Source: JACPFV01 sp038043245 (GTDB lineage: Bacteria; Pseudomonadota; Gammaproteobacteria; Nevskiales; Nevskiaceae). Taken from it: a stretch of DNA of 59,521 nt. Of this stretch, positions 1-12,936 are shown piece by piece. The stretch's first letter is position 1; the number at the start of each line of letters is the position of its first letter. Below the pieces are notes generated by a model. That model ran no database searches and had not been told where the DNA came from. It worked only from the letters and a program-made list of their open reading frames with translations. The position numbers were made by a program, and so were the translations under genes. The stretch spans positions 1 through 59,521 of the forward strand of contig JBBTCH010000019.1 in the NCBI GenBank assembly GCA_038043245.1. Reading direction: 5' to 3'.

Positions 1-367
1 TGTCGTGACGGCGCGCATCGGGCATCCATGCCCGATGCCAGTCTTGCTCGCTGCGGTACTCGGCGGCGCAAACGGCGCATAACGTCAAAAGACAAAGCAA
101 AGCCACCGCTTTTGATGTTCCAGCGACTTTGCGCCGCCTTGAGCTTCGCCGTGAGTGAGGAGGGCGGCCCACAGGGATGTGGGCCGAGCGCGGCGCGGCA
201 TGGACGCCGCGTTCGCGCTGATACCCCGAACGAGCCAGAAGCTCAAGGAGTCTTTACGGCGCGTCGGAGCGAAGTCCTTTTGGTGCCTTTTGGGACGCCA
301 AAAGGCACCCGCCCGACAGGGCGGAACAGTCTTTTAGGAAACTCCGCCCTACAGGGCGGAATAATTC
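1..367. repeat. Hairpin-rich intergenic repeat region, no gene
   Basis: This stretch downstream of ftsB carries at least six perfect inverted repeats and no credible gene. They lie at 16-37 (10-bp arms), 166-185 (8-bp arms, loop GGGA), 194-211 (6-bp arms, loop ATGGAC), 282-309 (12-bp arms, loop GACG), 310-323 (CGCCC/GGGCG) and 343-360 (TCCGCCCT/AGGGCGGA). The last lies just beyond the ftsB stop and could end the transcript, although no T-run follows. An open frame at 28-414 is made of these hairpins and looks like an artefact. In many gammaproteobacteria ispD-ispF follow ftsB; here this region does. Confidence 0.6.
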
Positions 368-649
368 TTATCCACGTGGCTCTACGATCAGATAGAACGT
401 CTCGTCCTTCTTGACCATGCCAAGCGAGAGGCGCGCGCGCGCTTCGAGCGCAGCCTGGCCGGATTTGAGGTCAGTGACTTCGGCCTCAAGCGCGGCGTTG
501 CGTGCCTGCAGATCTTCATTTTCCTGACGCGCGCTCTCCACGTCGGCACGCAACTGGTAGGTATGAATCAGGCTGCCATCCGCAATCAGCAACCGGTAGG
601 ACAAGCCGGTCAACATCAGGCTGAGTGCAAAAACAGCAGCGCGAGACAT
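368..649 (-). CDS. ftsB: Cell division protein FtsB
   Basis: FtsB is a small bitopic inner-membrane protein that joins FtsL and FtsQ in the division complex and helps activate septal peptidoglycan synthesis. The 93-residue product has an N-terminal membrane segment (about residues 4-24), a coiled coil (about 30-68) and the family's C-terminal signature LGMVKKDETFY at about 76-86. Length is normal for the family. The ATG lies one base past the eno stop, so it is very likely co-transcribed and coupled with eno, the common gammaproteobacterial arrangement. Confidence 0.95.
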   Translation of the reverse strand: MSRAAVFALSLMLTGLSYRLLIADGSLIHTYQLRADVESARQENEDLQARNAALEAEVTDLKSGQAALEARARLSLGMVKKDETFYLIVEPRG

Positions 650-650
650 G

Positions 651-1937
651 TCAGTTCAATTTAACCGGAAACGCTGTGGCCCTAGGATAGCGCGCCCGGC
701 GGCCGAGTTCGCGCTCGATGCGCAGCAGCTGGTTGTATTTGGCGGTGCGGTCGGAACGGCACAGCGAGCCGGTCTTGATCTGGGTCGCCGCAGTACCAAC
801 GGCAATATCGGCGATGGTCGCGTCCTCGGTCTCGCCGGAGCGGTGCGAAACCACGCTGCTGTAGCCCGCTTTCGTCGCCATGCGGATGGCCGCCAGCGTC
901 TCGGTCAGCGTGCCGATCTGGTTGGGCTTGATCAGGATGCTGTTGGCGATGCCTTTCTGGATGCCCTCGGCGAGGATCTTGGTGTTGGTGACAAACAGGT
1001 CATCGCCGACCAGCTGCACTTTCTTGCCGAGCTTCTCGCTCAGGTATTTCCAGCCTTTCCAGTCGCCTTCGGCACAGCCGTCTTCGATCGAGATCACCGG
1101 ATACTGGGCACAGATTCCGGCGAGATAGTCGGCGAATTGTTCCGGCGTGAAGGACTTGCCCTCCCCATGCAGCACGTATTTCCCTTTCTCGAAAAACTCC
1201 GAGGACGCCACGTCCAAGCCCAGATAGATGTCCTTGCCAGGCTTGTAGCCCGCCGCTTCGATGGCTTCGAGCAGGCAGTCGAGCGCGGCGACATTGGATT
1301 TGAGATTGGGCGCGAAACCGCCTTCGTCACCGACCGCCGTATTGAGCCTGCGATCCTGCAATACTTTTTTCAGCGCATGGAACACTTCGACGCCGTAGCG
1401 CAAGCCTTCGGAAAAACTCGGCGCGCCGACCGGCAGGATCATGAATTCCTGGATATCGACGTTGTTGTCGGCATGCGCGCCGCCGTTGATCACGTTCATC
1501 ATCGGCACCGGCATCGTTACCGCATCCTTGCCGCCCAGATAGCGATAGAGCGACTGGCCCTTTTCCAGCGCGGCCGCCTTGGCCGTGGCCAGCGACACCG
1601 CGAGGATGGCATTGGCGCCCAAGCGTGATTTGTTCGGTGTGCCGTCGAGCTTGATCATCGCCGCATCCACCGCAGCCTGGTCCTTCGCCTTCATTCCGAC
1701 AACGGCGCCGGCCAGAACCGTGCTGACGTTGCGTACCGCTTTTTTCACGCCCTTGCCCAGATAGCGCTTCTTGTCGCCATCGCGCAGTTCCACCGCCTCG
1801 CGGCTGCCGGTGGACGCACCCGAAGGCGCGGTGGCATGCGCGCGAATGCCAGACTTCAGCACGACTTCGGCTTCGACCGTGGGGTTGCCGCGGGAATCAA
1901 TGATTTCGAGTGCAGAAACAGTGACGATTTTTGACAT
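651..1937 (-). CDS. eno: Enolase (2-phosphoglycerate dehydratase)
   Basis: Cytosolic glycolytic enzyme interconverting 2-phosphoglycerate and phosphoenolpyruvate; in many gammaproteobacteria also part of the RNA degradosome. The 428-residue product is full length. The mobile loop SGASTGS lies at residues 39-45, the catalytic-lysine segment LIKPNQIGT is in the C-terminal barrel, and SHRSGETED follows it. The gene starts with ATG four bases after the kdsA stop. Its product PEP is the co-substrate of KdsA, encoded just upstream. Confidence 0.98.
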   Translation of the reverse strand: MSKIVTVSALEIIDSRGNPTVEAEVVLKSGIRAHATAPSGASTGSREAVELRDGDKKRYLGKGVKKAVRNVSTVLAGAVVGMKAKDQAAVDAAMIKLDGTPNKSRLGANAILAVSLATAKAAALEKGQSLYRYLGGKDAVTMPVPMMNVINGGAHADNNVDIQEFMILPVGAPSFSEGLRYGVEVFHALKKVLQDRRLNTAVGDEGGFAPNLKSNVAALDCLLEAIEAAGYKPGKDIYLGLDVASSEFFEKGKYVLHGEGKSFTPEQFADYLAGICAQYPVISIEDGCAEGDWKGWKYLSEKLGKKVQLVGDDLFVTNTKILAEGIQKGIANSILIKPNQIGTLTETLAAIRMATKAGYSSVVSHRSGETEDATIADIAVGTAATQIKTGSLCRSDRTAKYNQLLRIERELGRRARYPRATAFPVKLN

Positions 1938-1940
1938 GAC

Positions 1941-2774
1941 TTAGTTCAGTTGTGACTCAAGCAGGGGTTTTGATTTCACCAGTCGGTCGATCTGGACCAG
2001 TGTTTCCAACAAGCCATCGATATGCTTCAACGGCAGTGAATTGGGACCATCACACAGCGCCTCATCCGGCTTCGGGTGGGTTTCCATGAACAACCCCGAC
2101 ACTCCAGCGGCTACCGCGGCGCGCGCCAGCACCGGGATCATCTCGCGCATGCCGCCGGAGGCGTTGCCCTGCCCGCCCGGCAGCTGCACCGTGTGCGTGC
2201 CGTCGAACACCACCGGCGCGAACTTGCGCATGATGGCCAGCCCGCGCATGTCGGCGACGAGGTTGTTGTAGCCGAAGCTGAATCCGCGCTCGCACAACAT
2301 GAACTGGTGCTCTGCCACGGCTGTCATCTTCTCGATCACATTGCCCATTTCCCACGGCGACATGAACTGACCCTTTTTAACGTTGACCGGCCGTCCCAGC
2401 TTGGCCACCGCCTGCATGAAATTGGTCTGGCGGCAGAGGAAGGCTGGGGTCTGGATCACGTCAATGACGCTGGCCACTTCCTTGAGCGGCGTGTCCTCGT
2501 GCACATCGGTCAACACCGGCACACCGATCTGTTTTTTGACCGCCTCCATGATCTTGAGGCCGCCTTCCAGACCCGGGCCGCGGTAACTCTTGTGCGAGGA
2601 GCGATTGGCCTTGTCGAAACTGCCTTTGAAGACATAAAGGATGCCGAGTTTGTCGGCCAGGGGCTTGATGTGACCGGCGACATCCAGCGCCAGCTGCTGC
2701 GACTCCAGCGTGTCCGGGCCGGCGATCAGGAACAGCGGATGTTCGATACCAACCTCACGACCGCAGAGTTTCAT
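1941..2774 (-). CDS. kdsA: 3-deoxy-D-manno-octulosonate 8-phosphate synthase
   Basis: KdsA condenses arabinose 5-phosphate with phosphoenolpyruvate to make KDO-8-phosphate for the lipopolysaccharide inner core. The protein shows the family motifs FKGSFDKANRSS and YRGPGLEGGL, the GTHTVQLPGG segment, and a normal length of about 277 residues. Two starts are possible: ATG at 2774, chosen here, two bases after the pyrG stop, or TTG at 2780, which overlaps that stop and adds two residues. Neither has a strong ribosome binding site, so translational coupling with pyrG is likely. Confidence 0.95.
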   Translation of the reverse strand: MKLCGREVGIEHPLFLIAGPDTLESQQLALDVAGHIKPLADKLGILYVFKGSFDKANRSSHKSYRGPGLEGGLKIMEAVKKQIGVPVLTDVHEDTPLKEVASVIDVIQTPAFLCRQTNFMQAVAKLGRPVNVKKGQFMSPWEMGNVIEKMTAVAEHQFMLCERGFSFGYNNLVADMRGLAIMRKFAPVVFDGTHTVQLPGGQGNASGGMREMIPVLARAAVAAGVSGLFMETHPKPDEALCDGPNSLPLKHIDGLLETLVQIDRLVKSKPLLESQLN

Positions 2775-2776
2775 CT

Positions 2777-4438
2777 TCAAGCGGCTGCTTTGGCCTGGTG
2801 CGCCAGATGGTGCTCGCGCGCGGCGCGGACGAAGCCGGTGAACAGCGGATGGCCGTCGCGCGGCGTCGAGGTGAATTCCGGGTGGAACTGACAGCCGATG
2901 AACCAGGGGTGCTGCGGCAGCTCGACCATCTCGACCAGTTGGTCCTCCACCGTTTCGCCGGACAGCAGCAGACCTTTGGCCTCAAGCGGGATACGGTAAT
3001 TATTGTTGAACTCATAGCGGTGACGATGCCGTTCGCTGATCAGCTCGGAGTTGTACAGCGCGCGCACCTTGCTGCCGGCTTTCAGCCGCGCGGCCTGCAC
3101 ACCGAGGCGCATGGTGCCGCCCAGGTTCGATTTGGCGGAACGCTGATGCGTTTTGCCGGTGAGGTCATGCCACTCGGTGATAAGCCCGATCACCGGATGC
3201 GGGGTTTTCGGAGACATTTCGGTGCTGTGCGCCTCGGCCAGGCCGCAGACGTTGCGTGCAAACTCGATCACCGCCACCTGCATGCCGAGACAGATGCCGA
3301 GATACGGGATGCGGTTTTCGCGGGCGTAGCGCGCCGCAACAATCTTGCCCTCGATGCCGCGATTGCCGAAACCGCCCGGCACCAGGATCGCATCGGCTCC
3401 CTGCAACACGCGCGTGCCTTGCGCCTCGACCGCCTCGGCTTCGACGTAGCGGATGTTCACTTTCGTCGCCGTGTGCAGACCGGCGTGGCTCAAGGCCTCG
3501 TTCAAGGATTTGTAGGCATCGGTCAGGTCCACATATTTGCCGACCATGGCGATTTCGATCGCCACATCCTGTTTGCCGCGGGCAGTGACGACTTTTTCCC
3601 AGGCCGACAGATCGGCGTTGCGTGTGGTCAGGCCGAAATGCTTGACCACCAGCTCGTCCAGCCCTTGGGCGTGCAGCCAGCCGGGAATCTTGTAGATGTC
3701 GTCGAGGTCCACCGCCGAAATCACCGCCTCATGCGCCACATTCGTGAACAGAGAAATCTTGCGCCTCTCGCCTTCGGGCATCGGTTTCTCGCAGCGGCAC
3801 AGCAGGATGTCGGGCTGGATGCCGATGCCGCGCAGTTCCTTGACCGAATGCTGCGTCGGCTTGGTCTTCAGCTCGCCGGAGGCCTTGATGAACGGCAGCA
3901 GCGTCAGGTGCATGAACAGCGCGTGCGAGCGGCCCAGGTGTACGGCCATCTGACGAATCGCTTCCAGAAACGGCAGCGATTCGATGTCGCCGACGGTGCC
4001 GCCGATCTCGACCATGCAGATGTCTGCATCCATCGCGCCGGCGCGGATGCCGCGCTGGATCTCGTCGGTGATGTGTGGGATCACCTGCACCGTGCTGCCG
4101 AGGTAATCACCGCGGCGTTCCTTTTCCAGCACGTTGCGGTAGATCTGGCCGGTGGTGACGTTGCTGGCACGCGTGGTCTTGCCGCGCAGGAAGCGCTCGT
4201 AATGGCCCAGATCGAGATCGGTCTCGGCGCCGTCCTCGGTGACGAACACCTCGCCGTGCTGGAACGGGCTCATGGTGCCGGCGTCCACATTGATGTAGGG
4301 ATCGAGCTTGATCATGCGGACCTTGAGTCCGCGTGATTCGAGAATCGCCGCAAGCGAAGCGGCGGCGATGCCCTTGCCGAGCGAAGACACCACGCCCCCG
4401 GTGACGAAGATGAAACGTGTCTGGGGCTGCTCGGACAT
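2777..4438 (-). CDS. pyrG: CTP synthase (glutamine-hydrolysing)
   Basis: Makes CTP from UTP, ATP and glutamine. The 553-residue product has the N-terminal synthetase domain (FVTGGVVSSLGKGI near the start, then KLDPYINVDAGTMSP) and a C-terminal class I glutamine amidotransferase domain with the nucleophile in GICLGMQ at about residue 380 and the His/Glu pair in FHPEFTS near 518. About 100 bases separate it from tilS upstream (4439-4539). I see no clear promoter or terminator there, but it is the largest gap in this part of the run and could hold one. Confidence 0.97.
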   Translation of the reverse strand: MSEQPQTRFIFVTGGVVSSLGKGIAAASLAAILESRGLKVRMIKLDPYINVDAGTMSPFQHGEVFVTEDGAETDLDLGHYERFLRGKTTRASNVTTGQIYRNVLEKERRGDYLGSTVQVIPHITDEIQRGIRAGAMDADICMVEIGGTVGDIESLPFLEAIRQMAVHLGRSHALFMHLTLLPFIKASGELKTKPTQHSVKELRGIGIQPDILLCRCEKPMPEGERRKISLFTNVAHEAVISAVDLDDIYKIPGWLHAQGLDELVVKHFGLTTRNADLSAWEKVVTARGKQDVAIEIAMVGKYVDLTDAYKSLNEALSHAGLHTATKVNIRYVEAEAVEAQGTRVLQGADAILVPGGFGNRGIEGKIVAARYARENRIPYLGICLGMQVAVIEFARNVCGLAEAHSTEMSPKTPHPVIGLITEWHDLTGKTHQRSAKSNLGGTMRLGVQAARLKAGSKVRALYNSELISERHRHRYEFNNNYRIPLEAKGLLLSGETVEDQLVEMVELPQHPWFIGCQFHPEFTSTPRDGHPLFTGFVRAAREHHLAHQAKAAA

Positions 4439-4539
4439 GGCTTAAAGCGCCTGCTGGTTTATGCGATTTTAGAGGATGCGCCCCGCCCTCACAATGGCTT
4501 GCCGATGGCTTGATCGCCGTCCGCGACCATCAACCGAAA

Positions 4540-5811
4540 TCAGCCTCGGATGTCTTGAAGCGGATGACTCCAGGCAAACCTCAATTGGGCTGCTGCAGTG
4601 CTGCGCCATAAGTCGGCGATCGCAATCAGCTCGCCATCCCGGTAGATCAGCGGCAAGCGCTCGCGAATCCACGGTGGAATGCCGGCTTGTTGGCAGAGAT
4701 TCTTCAGTGTGCGGGTATGCGCATCCTCAAGAGGCTTGAGTTTTTCTCCCCCCGATGGGAAACGCACCTCCAAGCCTTGAATGGCGCGTGGAGAACGGCC
4801 ACGCAGGCTGCCGCAGCCCTCGGGTAGGTTCAGGGTGCCGCAGCCATTCCATCGGATGCGGATACCAACAGGCACCGGCGGCATTCGCGGCAGCAGATAC
4901 AGGTGGTCTCGGTAGCGCCGCAGCTCGGTCTTGCCGAGGCCGATCACCGGCGCGGCGTCGGCACGTGCATTCAACAGTTCCTTGTCGATCTGTGTCAGCG
5001 TTTTTGCCGGCGGCAACTGCTGCGCCCGCTGTTCCAGCCAGAGCCGCAACAGGTGATGGCGGCGCACAGACGAAAGTGCGCGCAGCGATGGGATATGCAA
5101 GGCAGAACCACGCACAACTTCCTTCAGATCCGCCTTGCCGTATTCGTTGAGAAGGTCGGAGGCGTCAGCGTTCAGTTCAGCAGCCTGGGCCAACACCTTG
5201 ATCAGCGCCGGATAGCGTGCACGCAAAACGGGCATCAAGTCCTGCCGCAGCCATGAGCGTGAGTAACGCGGGTCGCGGTTGTGCGGGTCTTCGACCCATT
5301 TCAGCTCGTGCGTTCTGGCATGGGCCAGAATCCCGGCGCGCGACACACCGAGCAGAGGCCGCCACAATTTCGCGGGCGCAAAGTCGCTGAGCGGTCGCAT
5401 CGCAGCCAGTCCGCGTACTCCGCTGCCGCGCAGCAGGCGCAGCAGCAGGGTCTCGGCCTGATCATCGGCGTGGTGCGCGGTCACGAGGCAGTCATTTTTT
5501 TTAAGGTGCTTTCGAAACGCCGCGTGACGGGCGGTGCGGGCCGCAGCCTCAGGGCCCTCGCCCGAGGTTTGGACCCTCACTGTTTCGATGCGCAGCGGAA
5601 TCTTCAGTGCGCGGCACTGCCGGCGGCAGTGACGCACCCAGTCATCGGCAGCCGCTTGCAAGCCGTGATGGACATGAATCGCTCGCAGCGGTTTCAATCC
5701 CGCTGTGCGCAAGCGGTGCAACAGAACCGTGGAATCCACGCCGCCGCTATACGCCACCCAATAGACACCGCCACGCGGCAACTTTGGAGCTGGATTAAGT
5801 CTGAAAGACAC
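4540..5811 (-). CDS. tilS: tRNA(Ile)-lysidine synthetase
   Basis: TilS converts the wobble cytidine of the CAU tRNA-Ile to lysidine so that it reads AUA. The 423-residue protein has the PP-loop ATPase motif SGGVDS at residues 22-27, then an HHADDQAETLLLRLLRG segment, and the extended C-terminal domain of gammaproteobacterial TilS. It starts with GTG at 5811, inside the last 17 bases of accA. This overlap is typical of translational coupling, and no other in-frame start fits the motif spacing. Confidence 0.95.
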   Translation of the reverse strand: MSFRLNPAPKLPRGGVYWVAYSGGVDSTVLLHRLRTAGLKPLRAIHVHHGLQAAADDWVRHCRRQCRALKIPLRIETVRVQTSGEGPEAAARTARHAAFRKHLKKNDCLVTAHHADDQAETLLLRLLRGSGVRGLAAMRPLSDFAPAKLWRPLLGVSRAGILAHARTHELKWVEDPHNRDPRYSRSWLRQDLMPVLRARYPALIKVLAQAAELNADASDLLNEYGKADLKEVVRGSALHIPSLRALSSVRRHHLLRLWLEQRAQQLPPAKTLTQIDKELLNARADAAPVIGLGKTELRRYRDHLYLLPRMPPVPVGIRIRWNGCGTLNLPEGCGSLRGRSPRAIQGLEVRFPSGGEKLKPLEDAHTRTLKNLCQQAGIPPWIRERLPLIYRDGELIAIADLWRSTAAAQLRFAWSHPLQDIRG

Positions 5812-6740
5812 CGTAGCTCATCAGGCGTTTGTGTCGCGCATCGAGCAGCTGCGCCAGCGGCACCCGACACAGGCGTTCGGTCTGCGTGATCAGACGCTCC
5901 TTCAGGGTCTGCATCATCACCGGTGGATCGCGGTGAGCGCCGCCCAGCGGCTCGGGCACGATCTCGTCGATCAGCTTGAACCCGAGCAGATCGGGCGCCG
6001 TCACTTTCATCGCTTCCGCCGCTTCGGGTGCGCGATCGGCTTTCTTGAACAGGATCGAGGCGCAGCCTTCGGGCGAGATCACCGAGTAGATGCCGTACTG
6101 CAGCATCATCAGTACATCCCCGACGCCAATCGCCAGCGCACCACCGGATCCGCCCTCGCCGATCACGGTCGCGATCAGCGGTGTCTTCAGACGCGACAAT
6201 TCGAACAGATTGCGCGCGATCGCCTCGGACTGGTTGCGCTCCTCGGCGCCGATGCCCGGATAGGCACCCGGTGTGTCGATGAAAGTAAGGATCGGCAGAT
6301 TGAATTTTTCCGCCAGCTTGAAGATGCGCAGGGCCTTGCGGTACCCCTCGGGCTTGGGCATGCCGAAATTACGGTGGGTGCGTTCCTTGGTATCGCGCCC
6401 TTTCTGCTGGCCGATGACCACCACCGGACGTCCTTCCAGCCGCGCCACACCGCAGACCATGGCGTGATCGTCGCGGAAGCTGCGGTCACCGTGCAGCTCT
6501 TCCCAGTCGGTGAAGATCGCCTTGATGTAATCCAGCGCGTACGGCCGCAGTGGATGTCGCGCCAGCTGCGCGATCTGCCAGGCGCTCAGATGCGAGAAGA
6601 TCTGCTCGGTCAGCGTGCGGCTCTTGGCTTCGAGCTGGCGGATCTCGCTGGACAAATCCAGCTCGCTGCCGGACGTCGCAAAGCGCAGCTCTTCGATCCG
6701 CTGCTGCAGCTCGGCGACCGGCTGTTCGAAATCGAGATAG

Positions 6741-6751
<11 letters not shown>
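5795..6751 (-). CDS. accA: Acetyl-CoA carboxylase carboxyltransferase subunit alpha
   Basis: AccA pairs with AccD to move the carboxyl group from biotin to acetyl-CoA, the first committed step of fatty acid synthesis. The start is the ATG at 6751 (MNLNYLDFEQPV), which overlaps the end of dnaE by 11 bases. The frame is open further upstream, but that part lies inside dnaE. Conserved landmarks include GDRSFRDDHAMVCG, FGMPKPEGYRKA, DTPGAYPGIGAEERNQ and GEGGSGGALAI. The length of 318 residues is normal. The dnaE-accA-tilS order is classical for gammaproteobacteria. Confidence 0.96.
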
Positions 6752-10282
<3,531 letters not shown>

Positions 10283-10286
<4 letters not shown>

Positions 10287-10855
10287 GGCAACAACCGCGC
10301 GACCGGCGCAAAACTGCGCCGATGAATCGCACAGGGCCCCAGTTTCTCAAGCGCGTCCCGATGAACTTCAGTGCCGTAACCCTTGTGTTTTGCAAACCCG
10401 TAGCCGGGGAATGCTCTTTCCTGCTCGATCATGTCCCGATCGCGAGCGACCTTGGCGAGAATCGAGGCGGCCATGATTGATGGATGCAGGCTGTCGCCGC
10501 GAACGAAGGCTTTGGCAGGGCACTTGAGTTTTGGCACATGCAATCCATCCACCCAGCATTCTTTGGGCGCAGGTCGCAGGGCTTCCGCCGCACGCCGCAT
10601 CGCTTCCAGCGAGGCACGCAGGATGTTCAAGGCATCGATTTCTTCGGCGCTGGCCGTAGCGACCGCCCAAGCCGTCGCTTTTTCACGGATCTCAACCGCC
10701 AGCCGTTGGCGCTGATTCGCGCTGAGCTTTTTTGAATCGCGCAAACCAGCGATGGTCGGCGTATCCGGCAAGATGACTGCTGCGGCATAGACTGCGCCGG
10801 CCCAGCACCCACGGCCAGCCTCATCGATACCTGCGATCAGTGAGTTCGGAATCAT
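10283..10855 (-). CDS. rnhB: Ribonuclease HII
   Basis: Removes ribonucleotides from RNA-DNA hybrids. The active-site start GIDEAGRG is at residues 9-16 with Asp11 and Glu12, followed by RDSKKLSA, the DGLHVPKL strand and SIMAASILAKVARDRDM. Most RNase HII proteins have GRGPLAGPV here, while this one reads GRGCWAGAV, so the proline and leucine are replaced; the catalytic acids are kept. Its 190 residues are normal. The start ATG (MIPNSLIAG) is not adjacent to lpxB: a truncated second copy of the gene's first codons sits at 10951-10983, right after lpxB. Confidence 0.95.
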
Positions 10856-10950
10856 TGTGGCCTAACCAAACAATACTGCTTGCTGGCCGTTGCACCCGCT
10901 CCCGCCCCCACGCTCGCGCCTGCGGCGCTCACGGCACCGTGTCGTGGTCG

Positions 10951-10983
10951 CCCAGCCTCATCAATGCCTGCGATCAGATTCAT
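10951..10983 (-). pseudogene. Truncated 5' copy of rnhB
   Basis: Seven bases after the lpxB stop, an ATG opens a frame reading MNLIAGIDEAGR and then drifting into unrelated Pro/Ala/Gly-rich sequence. The DNA at 10952-10977 matches 10815-10840 inside intact rnhB at 24 of 26 positions. The two copies are 137 bases apart. The copy beside lpxB sits where rnhB would be expected to start in an undisturbed operon. Between the copies (10856-10950) is GC-rich sequence with a CACGG/CCGTG inverted repeat and no gene. Confidence 0.6.
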
Positions 10984-10990
10984 GCAGGAC

Positions 10991-12130
10991 TCACTGATGC
11001 AATCGAGCCGCGATGGCTTCTGCTGCGCGTCTCGCGGCACCGCGTTTCAACTCACTGCGTACCGCATCGAACTGCGATAACTGACGTTGTCGAGCGACGG
11101 AGTGTTGCAGCAGCTCAAGAACAGCAGGACCGAGAAATTGGGGCTGCGCCCGGTCCCGCAGAAGCTCTGGCACCACCGGTTCGCGACACAGCAGATTGGG
11201 CAAGCTCACATGCGGGATTTTGAGCAATCCGAGATCGAGCATCAGCCAGGCCGAGACGCGCGAGGCTTGGTAAGCCACCACCATCGGTCGCCCCAGCAGC
11301 AGACATTCCAGCGTTGCCGTGCCCGAAGCCAGCAGCACAGCGTCCGCCGCCTGCATAGCGGCCCGTGAATCCCCGTCCAGCAGCACCCAGTTCAATCCGG
11401 CGGCGTGACGTGTGATCGCTGCTTGCATCATCGGCTTCAGTGAAGGCTTGGCGATGGGCGTGACAAAGCGCAGGTTCGGTTTTTTCTGCGCAAGCCATGC
11501 GGCAGTCATGGCAAACGTGTCGGCGAGATAGTGCAATTCGCTGTGCCGGCTGCCGGGTAGCATCGCGACCACCGGCGACTCGACAGGAATTCCCAGGCGC
11601 ACTTTGCCCTGCTCAGCTGAAACTGAATCGTCGAGTTCGTCCGCCAAGGGGTGGCCAATGTAGGTAGCGGACAGGCCTCGTTGTCGATAAAAACCTTCTT
11701 CAAACGGCAGCAGGCACAGCATCAGATCGACTGCCTGTGCGATGGTTTTGACCCGGCCTTCGCGCCAAGCCCAGACCGAAGGACTGACGCAGTGCACGGT
11801 GAACAGACCCTGTCGACGCAGGCTGCGTTCCAGAGCCAGATTGAAATCGGGCGCATCGATGCCGATGACACAATCAGGTCGGTCCAACGCAAAACGGCGT
11901 GCCAGCTCCGATCGCAGCCTCAACAAGCGCGGCAGATGGCGCAAAACCTCCGCGAGCCCCATCACCGACAGGGCCTCGATGGATTCAATAGCCTCGCATC
12001 CGGCTTCGCGCATGCGTGGACCGGCGACGCCGTAGAACGTAGCCCGCGGGAATTTGTTGCGCAGTTCGTAAATCAGTGCGGCGCCCAGCAGATCGCCGGA
12101 AATCTCACCTGCCACCAGTGCGATACGCAT
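10991..12130 (-). CDS. lpxB: Lipid-A-disaccharide synthase
   Basis: Inner-membrane-associated glycosyltransferase (GT19) that joins UDP-2,3-diacylglucosamine and lipid X to make the lipid A disaccharide. The 379-residue protein opens with the family signature LVAGEISGDLLGA, then DAPDFNL, VSPSVWAWREGR and PGSRHSEL. It follows lpxA with a 20-base gap, as in the classical lpxD-fabZ-lpxA-lpxB operon. The C-terminal end is Arg/Ala-rich (KRGAARRAAEAIAARLHQ). Confidence 0.96.
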   Translation of the reverse strand: MRIALVAGEISGDLLGAALIYELRNKFPRATFYGVAGPRMREAGCEAIESIEALSVMGLAEVLRHLPRLLRLRSELARRFALDRPDCVIGIDAPDFNLALERSLRRQGLFTVHCVSPSVWAWREGRVKTIAQAVDLMLCLLPFEEGFYRQRGLSATYIGHPLADELDDSVSAEQGKVRLGIPVESPVVAMLPGSRHSELHYLADTFAMTAAWLAQKKPNLRFVTPIAKPSLKPMMQAAITRHAAGLNWVLLDGDSRAAMQAADAVLLASGTATLECLLLGRPMVVAYQASRVSAWLMLDLGLLKIPHVSLPNLLCREPVVPELLRDRAQPQFLGPAVLELLQHSVARQRQLSQFDAVRSELKRGAARRAAEAIAARLHQ

Positions 12131-12150
12131 GCGAGGCCCGTTCGGGCGCC

Positions 12151-12936
12151 CTAACGCTGTAACGCGCGCTTGGACGATTCGATGAATTCCAGCATCTGCC
12201 CCACAGCAGGAGACTGCGCGGCAAGCTTGCTCAATCCGGTCTTGACGTCCGCCATCACCATCCCTGACAGGTAGATCAGCTTGTAGGCGTCCTTGATCGC
12301 CGTGACGTCCTCAAGTGAAAACCCGCGGCGCTTGAGTCCTTCCGAATTGATACCGCGCGGCTGCGCCGGGTGCCCCTCGACCATCACAAACGGCGGCACG
12401 TCGCGGCGCAATACGGCGCCGCCGCCGGTGAAACAGTGCGCGCCGAGACGACAGAATTGGTGGATCAGGGTGTAGCCGCCGAGCACCGCCCAATCGCCGA
12501 CGAAGATATGACCCGAAAGCGCGACGTTGTTCGCCATGATGGTGTGATTGCCAACGACACAGTCATGCGCGATATGCACATGCGCCATGATCCAGTTGTC
12601 GTCACCCACTTTCGTCAAGCCCTGCTCCTTGAGCGTGCCCCGCTGGATCGTGACGTATTCACGAATGGTATTGCGATCGCCGATGACCACGCGTGTAGCG
12701 TCGTCCGGCCTGGCGGTCATGTCCTGCGACAACTCGCCGAGCACGGCAAACGGATAAACGCGGTTGCCGCGGCCCAGAGTCATGGGCCCCTTGAGCACGA
12801 CGTGAGAATCAATGATCGTTTCGGCGCCGATGTCCACGCCAGCGCCGATCACGCTGTAAGGACCGATTCGCACGCTGCTGTCGATCTGCGCCGACGCTGA
12901 GATGATCGCCGTCGGGTGAATCAGCGGTTCTTTCAT
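12151..12936 (-). CDS. lpxA: UDP-N-acetylglucosamine acyltransferase
   Basis: First acylation step of lipid A synthesis: transfers a hydroxyacyl chain from ACP to UDP-GlcNAc. The 261-residue product is a left-handed beta helix of hexapeptide repeats (IHPTAIISASAQIDSSVRIG onward) with the catalytic-His region NHTIMANNVALSGHIFVGD and a helical C-terminus. The start is ATG 12936 (MKEPLIHPTA), whose ATGA overlaps the fabZ stop; the frame upstream belongs to fabZ sequence. Confidence 0.96.
   Translation of the reverse strand: MKEPLIHPTAIISASAQIDSSVRIGPYSVIGAGVDIGAETIIDSHVVLKGPMTLGRGNRVYPFAVLGELSQDMTARPDDATRVVIGDRNTIREYVTIQRGTLKEQGLTKVGDDNWIMAHVHIAHDCVVGNHTIMANNVALSGHIFVGDWAVLGGYTLIHQFCRLGAHCFTGGGAVLRRDVPPFVMVEGHPAQPRGINSEGLKRRGFSLEDVTAIKDAYKLIYLSGMVMADVKTGLSKLAAQSPAVGQMLEFIESSKRALQR

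Noticed and set aside
28..414. 128-codon open frame in the hairpin region
   Set aside because: It is composed of palindromes, overlaps the ftsB 3' end and resembles no protein.
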